From the NCBI RefSeq assembly GCF_016808335.1, contig NC_053148.1, forward strand, positions 49,864,930 to 49,928,929: a DNA stretch of 64,000 bases, written 5' to 3'. Below are positions 45,618 through 56,081 of the stretch, one piece after another (position 1 is the stretch's first letter; each line of letters starts with the position of its first letter). The position numbers and the translations under genes are program-made. This DNA is from Panicum virgatum. Its lineage: Eukaryota > Streptophyta > Magnoliopsida > Poales > Poaceae. Under the pieces are notes generated by a model. It worked only from the letters and a program-made list of their open reading frames with translations. It was not told where the DNA came from and searched no databases.

Positions 45618-47192
45618 ATGGCGTCAGAGAGCATGGACGCCGAGGGTAGCTCGTCGCGCGGGCTCGCCGGCGGCAACGGTTGGCCGCAGCCTCCTTGGAC
45701 TTGGAGGCCGGATTATTGGCGGGTAGATAAAGATTACAGCTACAGCACTAGTCGCGGTAGCAGCAGCTACACCAGCACTACTCAAGGTACGGGCCACTCC
45801 ACTCCATCTCCCTACACCAACACAACAACATCCGGGGGATTCACCCTGTCCCAGCAGTCGTCCTCCCCCTCCCGTGCCCTTGATCTGATGAGCCGCCGGG
45901 AAGGGGAAGGCGAGCACTCGGAGAAGAAGCTCGAGTACATCAAGTGCCTCTTACATGATGAGTTCTTCGTTGCCAGAGGAGATGTCAGTGTTCTGGACAG
46001 GTGGCTCTCGGAGATTATGGGCGCCACCGCCGACGCATCCGAAACGAGCTTGCTGCATTTTGCAGGGGCCTGGATCCGTGCTCTCACCGGGATCACGGAA
46101 TCTGTCAGTAACAGGTTTCTCGGTGACATGCTCCTCACTGTTCCTGATGAAGAACGACTACTTAAGCATATCTACTCGCCACTGTTTGCCGAAACTTGCA
46201 TCGTGAAGATGCTCCCTTTTGTCGACGCCTTAGTTGCTAGGCACTCCTGCGACACCGCCAGCAGTTGCGAGATCGTAGCTGTCGGCAATGGAGCACCGGC
46301 ACCAGCAGAGAAGCTCCGGCCACTGATTGGTGTGCGTGAAGCAGTGTCCAGGGCCTCTCAGGACATCCGATTATCCTTCTGCTCCACATCGTCTGAAGAA
46401 GCAAAGAGGATCAAGGATGGGATGGCCAATCTCTTGTTGGCGAAAGAGGCCAGGTTGGATGAGGCAATATGGAGCACAATGGAGGAGGTTAGGACTCGTC
46501 TCCTTCCGTCCACAGAGGACGACGACTCGTGGTGGGGTTCTAAAACTGCTCAGGGATCACCGGGCATCCTGAAGCTCACCTGGGCCACAATAAGCTACAT
46601 CAACTTGCTGTCTACCCATTGCGCAACGGTGAATCAAATTGTAGAACAAGCAGTTCAGCTTCATGGATATGTGCCCAAAATTGACAGCGTCAGTCCTTGG
46701 GCAAGCCTGATGATGGAGACGGTGTTGTCTCTAGAAGAAAAGCTTGCCGAAAAATCTCGATCGTTCCAAGACCAGAGCTTGAGGTTCCTATTGTTGATCA
46801 ACAACTCGCACTTCATATGGCAGCAGCTCCATCCAACAACTTCGATCCTGGAATCCCACATGTCAGACCTCTCTCGCAAAATCGACAACTACATCCAAAC
46901 TTATCTGCAAGTGTCCTGGGCGCCGGTGCTGTCATGCTTGTACAACTCTACACCTCTTTGCTTGGGGAGATACTCATCACCTGCTAAGTTCGAGTCGGAG
47001 TTTCAGAAAACTTACGCTGCCCAGAAGCTCTGGAAGGTCCCAGACCCTAAGCTGAGGAGAAGGCTGCGGGTAGCTGTCACTGAAAAAGTCGTTTCAAGCT
47101 TTACAAAATACCTGGAGTACAATAATATCTGCCCCTCAAGAATCACTCCGCACGATCTGATGGACATGTTGCAAGAGCTATTTGAAGGATGA
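45618..47192 (+). CDS. EXO70-like protein 3 (EXO70FX-like)
   Basis: A single exon of 524 residues. The start ATG at 45618 (MASESMDAEGSSSRGLAGG) is the first in frame and has purine at -3. Residues 1-90 are Ser/Thr/Gly-rich and probably disordered. The rest follows the EXO70 order: VSVLDRWLSEI (about 120), CIVKMLPFVDALVA (about 195), LRPLIGVREAVSRAS (about 235), ISYINLLSTH (about 325), LRFLLLINNSHFIWQQL (about 390), KLWKVPDPKLRRRLRVAV (470-487) and terminal MLQELFEG. EXO70 binds membrane phosphoinositides in the exocyst; here the N-terminal part that contacts other subunits is short or diverged, so exocyst membership is uncertain. It is the most isolated and diverged member of this array. Confidence 0.9.
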   Translation: MASESMDAEGSSSRGLAGGNGWPQPPWTWRPDYWRVDKDYSYSTSRGSSSYTSTTQGTGHSTPSPYTNTTTSGGFTLSQQSSSPSRALDLMSRREGEGEHSEKKLEYIKCLLHDEFFVARGDVSVLDRWLSEIMGATADASETSLLHFAGAWIRALTGITESVSNRFLGDMLLTVPDEERLLKHIYSPLFAETCIVKMLPFVDALVARHSCDTASSCEIVAVGNGAPAPAEKLRPLIGVREAVSRASQDIRLSFCSTSSEEAKRIKDGMANLLLAKEARLDEAIWSTMEEVRTRLLPSTEDDDSWWGSKTAQGSPGILKLTWATISYINLLSTHCATVNQIVEQAVQLHGYVPKIDSVSPWASLMMETVLSLEEKLAEKSRSFQDQSLRFLLLINNSHFIWQQLHPTTSILESHMSDLSRKIDNYIQTYLQVSWAPVLSCLYNSTPLCLGRYSSPAKFESEFQKTYAAQKLWKVPDPKLRRRLRVAVTEKVVSSFTKYLEYNNICPSRITPHDLMDMLQELFEG

Positions 47193-47810
47193 ACAAGTAG
47201 CCAAAGAAAGAGACCAAGTTAGGCTAAGGCGGTGCAACTGTTTATATCTCCATGTGTATTTGTATCTTCATATGACTTGACTATCTGGTCAAGGGGTGTT
47301 TGTAGCAAACTGAAAGTTACGTGTTACAAGTTTCATCTGATTGGTAATTTGGTATTTTAGAACCTTTTGGACTTCATATGGACAAAAAATTGGAACAGCA
47401 GAGAGTTTTATGTATATTCTACCTTGAAGGCTTGTACTAGCACAAGTGTATTTATGAATACTGTTCTTTATTTCAAATCAAGCTTCCTGGATTGTCACCA
47501 ACAAACTGATGGACACCATATTTGTTCAGGCTGCTATGCCCCTGATCTAAAAGAAAATGTACTAGTGCAGTACTACTTTTGCTCCGAAAAGGTCTTGCTC
47601 TGTTTTACTCTGTTTCGTTATGTGTACCGTGTTGCTTCAAACGACTTGGCTATCTGAAGATGCGTTTGTAGCAGACGAAAACCTAACGTGTTTCAAGCTT
47701 CATTTGACTAGTACGTTCGAACTTTTTGAGCTTCTTATAAGCAAATCTGGAACACCAGAGAGCTGTGCGTACATTTCTGCCTTGAAGGCCTGTGTAGTTA
47801 GTACCACCCA
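47193..47810. other. 3' flank of EXO70-like gene 3 with a duplicated 3' block
   Basis: Two similar blocks, from about 47391 (TTGGAACAGCAGAGAG) and about 47747 (TGGAACACCAGAGAGC), resemble the 3' flanks of genes 2 and 5. This suggests a local duplication of the 3' UTR. No gene is supported. Confidence 0.55.
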
Positions 47811-47812
47811 GT

Positions 47813-48480
47813 GGCGGAGCCGGAACAAAGAATTAGGGGGGCAATCTTTGGTAATTGAGGTGCTAAATCAATAAATAGTGTCCGATTTACCTGATTTGTA
47901 TTAAGAAAAACTTGAATGAGTACATAATTGACCATGCCACACAAGCTTCTTTTTTTTTTGGGGTAATACGTATCTATATTGCTTAGATTAGGAAAGGTAC
48001 ATAGACAAAGACATACAGATGTACGAAAATGATACAGAAGCAGCTGATACAATCAAACTTCATAAAGGACCCTAAACAAAAGGAAAATTATAAAGAAACC
48101 CCCATATCCTTCTGAATCCTCTGCCGTCGCCCTCCTCATCGCCGGTCATCGCCACAAGAGAAGAAGGCGACCTCCACCGCGAACTGGAGAGATCCCATCG
48201 CACACAAGCTTTTACAGGAGTCGAAGTAGAAAAAGTCGTCAGCGATTGTCCATCAACCGGGGCTCGCCCCAACCTCACAGCCCCCTGGATCTGCGCCTGC
48301 CATCGGCAACCATCACCGCCAAGGAAAGAGCGAGCAAGAGCCGGCCGCCAATCCAGTACATCACCCACAGCCCGCTCCGCATCTTTGCAAAAGATGTCCC
48401 AACCCCGCTGTATTTTTAATTTGGATGCTAGGTTCAATAGTTATACCTTTTTTTTAATTTTGAATTTGCATGCATATGGG
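47813..48480. mobile_element. Mixed transposon debris
   Basis: CAGTGGCGGAGCCGG at 47813 is a common start of grass DNA transposons. A T-run at 47950-47959 followed by GGGGTAATACG could be the reversed poly(A) of a minus-strand retroposon extending to about 48450. Boundaries and target duplications were not established. Confidence 0.35.
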
Positions 48481-48837
48481 TGACATCAGTATCATTGTCT
48501 TATGGAGTGCGATAACGCGCGACCTATCGCGCGCTAGGGGATCGCGCGACCCCTCCACCTTTTCTATTTTGCAGCTGTGTCCCTAATTTTACGCGTGTAT
48601 AATTCAACTACAGCAGGAATGAAAGATATGACCATACAGAGAGTAGTCAGTGATTCCGGATCCCACCACATGCATGGTGAGTGTAAGCTAAAAAAATCTT
48701 TTATTTCCCTTGTTCGGGCTCCGTTTTCAAAACGAATTGCGCCATTGTGTTCTAAACGACGAGGCGAACAAAACTAGATCCCACTTGCATATGTTTTAAT
48801 GACGTTTTGCAACAGGAGTAAGTTGCTATATGTTACA

Positions 48838-49480
48838 TACATAAGTTGACGCAGAAAAGAAGATGTCACACACATAAATTGCAAAGTAAAAGTTACCACA
48901 AAATGCGTTACAAGTGGGATATAATTTTCATAAAAACAAAGTTATCACAAACACATAACTTGTTATAAACATATACTAGTTGCTACAAAACCGAATGTGT
49001 CATATACATGAGTTGCCATAAAATAAAAATCGTATCATACACAAGAGTTGCAACAAAAATAGAAAGTGACATACACATAAGTTACCACAAAAATGTCATA
49101 CATATACACATGAGTTGTCCTAAGAACATAAATGTGTCATACACATGAGTTGCCACAAAACTGGAGGTGTTATATACGTGAGTTGTCACACACATAAGAT
49201 ATAAGTCGCCGTAAAAAAATTTATAAGTTGCCACAAAAAACATAATTTGTTATAGAAATAGTTGTCACAGACGGAATCTATCATATACATAGGTTATCAT
49301 AAAATAAAAGTTATAATACATATAAAACAAAAGTTGCCACAACTAAAACAAAATATATTGTATGCATAAGTTGCCATACATATAGGACATGTTGTAAATC
49401 TATTGACATCTTATGTTTGGACAAGTTATGTATATGACAACTTATATCTTATTTGTATGACAACTTATGTGTATTAACTC
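48838..49480. repeat. Degenerate tandem repeat, ACATAAGTTGCCACAAAA type
   Basis: About 15 imperfect copies of a 30-45-bp unit containing (C)ATAAGTTG(C/T)CACAAAA. Near 49430-49470 the motif appears in the opposite orientation (GACAACTTATGT), suggesting an inverted arrangement within a transposon. GC-rich GCGCGCGAC-like text at 48510-48555 and 49885-49920 may be its ends. Confidence 0.6.
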
Positions 49481-50184
49481 TTTCGATTTGTGGCAACTTA
49501 TTCAATAATATCAAACTTAAATTTAAACAAAAGTTGCAACTACTGTAAAATATCGTCAAAACATATACAAATGGGTCTAGTTTGGTTCGTCTCGTCATGT
49601 AGAACACAACGGTGCAATCGGTTCTCAAACGGAGCTCCTACGAGGGAGATAAATTTTTTTTATGGAAAAGCTTTTGCTAAAATGCACATAGTCTTTGCAT
49701 CGGAGGGAGAGAGACATAACTACATTAGTACTTCTCGAAGGAAAAGTAGATATGTGGGCTACACTGATAGGCCGTGGCGGACTGATGAGTGATCACAGAC
49801 ATGCAGAGTTGGGCTCTCTTTGGCCGTGCGCTCTCGATCTGGGCCAAGCCAGGCCGAGTTACGGTCGCGCTAGTGGGCTGCGTGGGGGTCGCGCGCTTCG
49901 GTGCGAGCGCGACTCAGCGCGCGGTAACATTTTCCTTGTCTTATGTATGTATGCACATATTCTCTCCTATTTAGGATGCAACACCCGTCAACGGTCTATG
50001 GATGTTATATTATTGGGCCGGCCGGCAGCCCATCTAAATCCCACTTTTGATTAATCTTTTTAAGGTGATGATTCGCGGAATTGTCGCTTTTGTGACCCAT
50101 AACCGCACTCAAAGTCTTCATGCACCAGCAAGCAAGGGTCACTACTGTTTTTTTTTCTAATTTACAGTTACAGCATTGTTATTA
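49481..50184. other. Non-coding stretch, probably transposon end
   Basis: No gene is supported. GC-rich text at 49800-49930 ends before an AT-rich spacer. Homology to the EXO70-upstream flank starts at about 50185. Confidence 0.4.
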
Positions 50185-50819
50185 AAAGCCGAGACCTCCT
50201 CGCTTTTAAGCTCGGCCCAAACGTCAATCCTGAACTTTCACTTCTTTTTTCTACCCGGACCAACGCCCTTTTTGATCTAGCACGCCCCGGACCCAAACTA
50301 ACCCCGCGAAGGAAATACGCCGCCGGCGAAAAATCTCCGGCTCCACCGCCGCATCCCCGTTTGCCTCCGGCCATGTCTACCTCCTCCTCTCAGCCTACCT
50401 CCGCCAGCGTAGGAACGCCACCACCACGCACATCCACCAGAAACCATGAGAAAATCGAGGTCTCCTTGTGGGGCCTGCGCGGCCGCCGCTCCCCTCCGAT
50501 CCCTTCCTGAGCTGCGCCTCACACCCTCCTCCCTTGCGATGGACCTCCGCATCTTCCACTGCGAGAACCCCCCTCCGGCGGAATGGATCTACCGGAAGGT
50601 GTCGCCGTGTTGGTGACACAGCCGGATGCCGCTGGTGATCCCCGGTCGACCCATCCGTCCTCTACAGTGATCTCCAGCTCCTGCTGCTCCTCCTCGGTCC
50701 TCATCAAGATCACATGGCGGGTTGATGTTGTTGATGGCTACATCACTGCTTCAAGTATAGCTTCCCCCACAAAAATGGTTATGGTTAGCAGTCAGAGGGC
50801 AGTGCAGTTTTCTTACTGA
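50185..50819 (+). pseudogene. Unrecognised gene fragment (MDLLEGVAV type), copy upstream of EXO70-like gene 4
   Basis: CTCGGCCCAAACGTCA at about 50211 and the GC-rich leader match copies 1 and 2. The ATG at 50583 opens MDLPEGVAVLVTQPDAAGDP and onward, 78 residues, diverging after an indel. It lies about 1 kb upstream of gene 4, as copy 1 lies upstream of the pseudogene. Either a small gene linked to EXO70 in each duplication, or a conserved upstream relic. Confidence 0.45.
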
Positions 50820-51842
50820 CCTTATTATATACGATTGTTGGAAGATTATTTTTTTATTAGAAAAGGAAAGTAACGGCATCAGTATCATCATTGCTTTCAT
50901 ATGGAATTTGTGAGCCTTGGATCATCATTCTAGCTTTTGTCAATCAGCTGCATTCTTCGTCTTGTACTGGTGGGTCCTTTTGTCATCATCATCTCTGTTA
51001 GGATCCATTATAATTGCTTTGTTTTTACCTGGTCAACTGTTTCTCTTGCGGATGTCTACCTACACCACTTCAAGTGTAGTGTAGCTTTCTAACACATGGA
51101 TATGACTAGTTATCAGGCACTACGTCGTTTTTAATTTGTTACAGATAATATAACTGATTGCATAATTAATTTCCCTTGGATCCTCAGGTGGGTTAATGTA
51201 GGAAGATTTTTTTTTCTTTGTACCTAGTTGAGTTTTACTAGCCAATATAATAATGTGAAAAACCAAGATAAGAACAAACGTTGCAGCCTGGTCCACTATG
51301 TGTTTATTTGCTGTTTTCACTGGATGCTGTTACAGGTGATAAGAGAAGGATGCTGAGGATGTTACTTAAAGCATGGAAATAAAAATTGATCTCACTTGAG
51401 GCTCGTCCGTTGGGTAAGCTCCTTCGATGTTTCAAGTCTTCAAAGTGTGGAATTTTCATGCCTGTTACTGTTATAGGAGGCATACAGAGGATACCCATGG
51501 GTGTGCTGACTTCTGAGTTTGTAGTGTAGTGCACTACATCTGTCACAGGCTCTGATGAAGTGAGGTTATAGAGGAATAAGGTCATGTCGGGGGACAAAAA
51601 TCAACAACCTAACGCGTCCTGACTTTCTGTCATGATGAGATCACATCTAGACTATTGTTTGGAAAAGGAAGCTTCCATCTACATACTACACTGCCACACA
51701 GGTCAAGTCAAGGACGTGTTTACATTTGATCCATTCAAACATGAAACCAAATTTCATTAGCATTTCTATGTGAATGCCTGGCCGGCGTCCGTCCTTCCTC
51801 AAATATTTCCACTGACGCATTGCAACTAGCTGTCTTGCTCGC
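50820..51842. other. 5' flank of EXO70-like gene 4
   Basis: Homologous to 19170-20088 upstream of the EXO70-like pseudogene. Conserved through CTTGCTCGCATGGCGGTTGC at the start codon. No other gene is supported. Confidence 0.55.
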
Positions 51843-53411
51843 ATGGCGGTTGCCTCCATGTGGCGCCGAGCATGGATTAAGTCGAGAGTGTTTTCTTCTG
51901 CAACGCAGAGAGCCGGCGGTGATGTCGATGGAGGAGGCGGTTCGCTGCAGCCTACCTATTGTGGGAGCAGCTCTTCAGCTTCAGGTACCACCTACACCAC
52001 CACCACTGTCACCGTGTCATTCGATTCAGCCGGAGGAGAAAGGTCTCGTCCTTTCAATTCATCCATGCTTCTATCCACGGCGCCGGTCGTGGATGAGAAC
52101 GTGGAGGAACTCGATGTGGCCAAAGTAATCGAGGAAGGTAGGGTGAGGAAGCTCAAGCATCTCATGGTCCTAGTCGTGGAATTCCGCGGGGGTAATAATC
52201 TCGCTGCCTTGGAGAAGTGGCTTTCGGAGCTGGATGTCAGCTGGGTTCTCCACGAATTCAAAATCGATGAATCTGCAGGGAGCATCCGTATGTGGAGGCA
52301 GTTCAGTTTTTTTGCAGAGAGTTGGATCCTGGCTCTACAAGATATCAATGAATCCGTCTCTAGATGCTTTGATGTAACGAGCAGGAAGCCACTTGCTTCC
52401 GAGTTTGTACTTCTTGTTGAAACAGCAGTGTTGAAGATGCTCCCTTTCGTTGATGCCATTATTGCTGCTGCCGTGAGAACCAGCGATCGACCGGAGGCAA
52501 TAGCTGCAGCTGCAGCTCAGAAACTCCAAGTACTGATAGACGTGAGTGATGCTCTTTCCATGGCCTCAGAAGAAATCCTCCCATTATTGTCCTCTTCCTC
52601 ACCCTGCATAGACTCTACTGATGATGGTATTGGTATGATGAGGGAGCACCTGTCAACAGAGCTCGCCAAACTGGATGAGGCCATATGGGACACAATGGTT
52701 GACATGAGGGCTGGTACCTTGGTGTGGATGGAAGACAATGGCCGCTGCGGCCACCCTTGCGGTTCAAGCGACATTCACAAGGTCACACATTCTATAATAA
52801 GCTACACCGAGGTGCTCTGGGCCAATTACGGGTCACTGAATTGCATTTTGGATGGCGCATATATCCGTGGTGAATTTAAGCCTCACAATCAAAGTGTTAG
52901 CCATCTGGCCAACCTGATCATGGAGACGGTCTGTTCGATAGAAGATAAGCTTGCCAGGAAGTCGCAGTCTTGGTTCCCAGATGAGAGCCTCTGGTTCCTA
53001 TTCTTGATCAACAATGCCTGCTTCATGTTGCAGAAACTTCAGAGGATTTGGCGCTTGGCAGGCTTCCCCGTGCCCATCCTCACCCTCAGAATTGACGACT
53101 ACATAAATGGTTACCTCATTGTGTCTTGGGTACCTGTGTTGAGATGCTTGTGTGATCCTGCTACACTTTGTTGCTTCGCTAGAACGTCATCACCTCTGAA
53201 ACAATTCGAATCAACATTCCATAAGACTTGCGCCATGCAAAAGCTCTGGAAGGTGCCAGACCCTAATATGAAGAAAAGGATTCGGAAAGCCATAGTTGAG
53301 AAAGTCATCCCGGTCTTGACACAATTCTTGGAGGATAACAGCATCAGCGCACCTCCAGGAGTCACTCCCAAGAAGCTAGAAGAGATGTTGGGTGAGTTAT
53401 TTGAAGGCTGA
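51843..53411 (+). CDS. EXO70-like protein 4 (EXO70FX-like)
   Basis: A single exon of 522 residues starting MAVASMWRRAWIKSRVFSSA; the start is shared with the pseudogene at 20089. A Ser/Thr-rich stretch covers about residues 30-75. EXO70 landmarks in order: LAALEKWLSELDVSWVL (about 120), ETAVLKMLPFVDAIIAAA (about 197), LQVLIDVSDALSMASEE (about 225), SSDIHKVTHSIISYTEVLWA (about 310), LWFLFLINNACFMLQKL (about 383), KLWKVPDPNMKKRIRKAI (467-484) and the ending MLGELFEG. It differs from genes 2, 3 and 5 at the last motif (GELFEG against QELFEG). Family function is vesicle tethering at the plasma membrane; grass EXO70FX members are often linked to immunity, which is inference here. Confidence 0.9.
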   Translation: MAVASMWRRAWIKSRVFSSATQRAGGDVDGGGGSLQPTYCGSSSSASGTTYTTTTVTVSFDSAGGERSRPFNSSMLLSTAPVVDENVEELDVAKVIEEGRVRKLKHLMVLVVEFRGGNNLAALEKWLSELDVSWVLHEFKIDESAGSIRMWRQFSFFAESWILALQDINESVSRCFDVTSRKPLASEFVLLVETAVLKMLPFVDAIIAAAVRTSDRPEAIAAAAAQKLQVLIDVSDALSMASEEILPLLSSSSPCIDSTDDGIGMMREHLSTELAKLDEAIWDTMVDMRAGTLVWMEDNGRCGHPCGSSDIHKVTHSIISYTEVLWANYGSLNCILDGAYIRGEFKPHNQSVSHLANLIMETVCSIEDKLARKSQSWFPDESLWFLFLINNACFMLQKLQRIWRLAGFPVPILTLRIDDYINGYLIVSWVPVLRCLCDPATLCCFARTSSPLKQFESTFHKTCAMQKLWKVPDPNMKKRIRKAIVEKVIPVLTQFLEDNSISAPPGVTPKKLEEMLGELFEG

Positions 53412-54588
53412 ACTAGTGCACCATAGAAGAAAAGTTGCCATAAGTAGATAAGAGCAGTTAGTAGCTCTGATTTCGTGTCCTTTTTTGTTGGTAATAAATG
53501 TTTGTTCCTTTGAATGAGCTAAACTTCTGAAACTATGTGTGAAGCAAAAGAAAATCTACAACACTGCAAGTTTGTTGATGTTGTACAATAGTTGGCGTTT
53601 TAGAAGGTCCAGCTGGGACCTGCTTTTGATCCTTCGCCTTGTGCTGACATACATCATTTGGTCTTCTATATTTGGAATGGATTTGTTTCATGTATGTGTG
53701 AAAATGACTAGCTGTTTGTCTTTTGTTTTTACAGTAGACATATGGTCAACATTTTTTTCAGAAAAATAATGTGTCACTGTAGATGTACTACCTAATATGC
53801 ATTTAAATATATTTTCCAGGGATCTATGTGCCTTTCCGCCCACCCCCAATAAATTCTAAAAGATGCACAAGTGCACAGTTCAGAAGGGGTTCAGCTACCC
53901 TGAGCTCGTTCAAAACACATGCAAATGATGTATGGTGGTTATCGTTTGCCCTCAGTATTTTTTTTAGTGGAAAAGTGCTTTCCATTAACTTAGAAACTCG
54001 GCAAGATCGCTGGCCACGAGGTCCTCCACGCAATATGGCGTACTGTCCCAAATGATAGAGGAGTCTTTGGAGCAAACACTTGCAACCAAACGCCGAAGGG
54101 CATGAGCTATTTCACTGTTCTCCTCGGTTTGCAAATGTAGACATACCTACTTGCTGCAGAGCAAAGAGAAGCATGTGATTTGCACTGGGAGACGAGGGAG
54201 CAGTTTGAACCGAACGATTCTTCGGGAAGTTAATCAATGGTTCCACTTGTACAATAACAATACTACTACGTGTCTAGACGGTATCACAACGCGTCCTAGG
54301 AAAAACGTCGGGAATGGTTAGAAAAACGTCCGGGTTGACGATGACTTGCTGCCTGCCAGAAGTTGTACATGTTCCGATAAGTCTCCCCTCTTTTTAGACC
54401 AAGACCATTTGGCCCTGCTTTATAGAGAAAGCAATAATCAGCATCAGTCTCCTCTCTGATCTTCACTTGAGTTCTTCCCCAAACACAGCCAACAGACATC
54501 AGCTCGACCTGGATTGTTGTTCTCTGCAGATCACCAGTTGCTAGGTACAGTACTACTAGGTTGCTACTTGCTAGCTATCTAGCTTAGC
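53412..54588. other. Intergenic region between EXO70-like genes 4 and 5
   Basis: Holds the 3' flank of gene 4, an RNase H-like relic at 53950-54200, and the 5' flank of gene 5. The flank ends with CTTGCTAGCTATCTAGCTTAGC just before the ATG. Confidence 0.5.
53950..54200 (-). pseudogene. RNase H-like (LINE or RVT_3-type) C-terminal relic
   Basis: Minus-strand translation of about 54120-53995 gives NSEIAHALRRLVASVCSKDS and then VEDLVASDLAEFL, resembling the ending of plant RNase H domains of the LINE/RVT_3 type (N..AH.LA....PP..V...V..DL). It is short, with nothing recognisable upstream. Confidence 0.35.
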
Positions 54589-56081
54589 ATGGAGGCCATG
54601 GGGCTTTGGAGCTACCGCGAGCAGTCGGCATCCAGCAGTTCGTACAGCTCCCCAGGTACCTTCTCGTCTGCCTACACATCTACCGGCTCTCACCTCTCCT
54701 CCATCCCTACGGAGGCGGCCATACACCTGGAACTGGAAGGCAGCATGTACATGGAACAGAGGGAGAGGAGGACGAAGCAGATTAAGAGCACTGTCCAGGA
54801 ATTCTTCCGTTCCCCGTCCGCGAATCGCAGCGTCAAAGGCGGGGACATGAGGGTCCTGGAGAGGTGGTTCACGGAGCTGGGCGTGGGGTGGGTTCTACAC
54901 CTCCCCGTCACTGATGGCACAACGTCTGCAGGTGCTTATGATGCAAGGACAAGGACCTGGATCCGGGCTCTCGTCGAAATCATGGAAACCATCCGTTTCA
55001 CGACATCGCTATTCCCCGATCGCAGCTCCATGGGCCTGGACACCACTGAGGCTGAGAAGAAGGCTACCATCCGGGATCAGTACCGGCTTGCAAGGTTTAT
55101 CCAGGAAGCCATGCTGACAATGCTGGCTTTTGTTGACGTCATAGCCGCTGCTCCAGCTGATGCCACGACCGCTGGAGAAGAAGTTCCGCTGCTGCCGTCC
55201 GCGAAGCTCCGTGTCCTGCTGGGTGTGCGCGGCGCTCTGTCCAAGGCCTTACCAGAGATCAGGCTGTCGTTCCACTCACCTCTCTCTGCACAAGTCGAAA
55301 GCATAGTGGGCGCCATCGTCACCCTCTTGTCAGCCAAGGAGAGCAAGGTAGGTGAGGCCATATGGAGCACAATGGTACAACACACTAGGTCTAGGACACA
55401 TACCGTGGAGATGGAGGGCTCGTCGGGTACTCAAGGATCATCGGACATTCACAAGGGCACTCGGTCCATGATAACCAACATCAAGTTCCTGCTGTTCAAT
55501 TACTCGTCAGTGGCCGCAGACCCGCAGTTGTCTCTGAAGCAGCTAGCCTTGGTAAGTATGTGCCTCAGACTGGAAGCGTACGGCCTTTGGACAGCATGAT
55601 CATCGAGATGGCGTCTTGTCTAGAACAAAATCTTGCCAGCAGATCACAATCATTTGCAGATCAAGGTCTCAGGTTCTTATTCTTGCTCAACAACTCATAC
55701 TTCATACGGCAGCAGAACCTCCTGATTGATCTCGACATATTCGACATTGCACAACTCACTCGTAAAGTTGGAGACTATATGGAGAGCTATCTGCAAGTGT
55801 CTTGGGCTCCGGTGTTGTCGTGCTTGCTCACTCCTACGCCTCGTTGCTTTGGAAAAAACTACTCCCCACTGCCTAAGTTCGACTCTGAATTTCAGAAAAC
55901 CTACTCAACCCAAAAGCTGTGGAAGGTCCCAGATCCTGAGCTGAGAAAAACCCTGCGCAGAGCAATCACCGAGAAAATCATTTCAGGCTATACAAAATAC
56001 ATAGAGGATAGCAATGTTACTACCCTAAAATTCACTCCCCAGAACCTGGAAGAGATGTTGCAAGAGCTGTTCGAAGGATGA
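54589..56081 (+). pseudogene. EXO70-like gene 5, frameshifted
   Basis: The ATG at 54589 starts MEAMGLWSYREQSASSSSYS and stays open for 336 codons to 55599. EXO70 homology leaves this frame at about 55510-55550 and continues in another one (GKYVPQTGSVRPLDSMIIEM...) to the stop at 56081, with FLFLLNNSYFIRQQ, KLWKVPDPELRKTLRRAI and the ending MLQELFEG. Against gene 2 the region 55516-55551 has a net gain of two bases, so the frames do not join. It is the closest relative of gene 2 and convergent with FTSH1 (564 bp between stops). One lesion only, so recent inactivation, an assembly error, or a truncated 336-aa product are all possible. Confidence 0.82.

Noticed and set aside
48838..49480. CRISPR-like regular repeats
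   Set aside because: Repeats are degenerate, spacing is irregular, partly inverted, and the genome is a plant's.
55552..55568. A 17-base intron that would restore the frame of EXO70-like gene 5
   Set aside because: It has GT and AG ends and restores the frame arithmetically, but it is far below any spliceable plant intron size, and sibling genes are intronless here.
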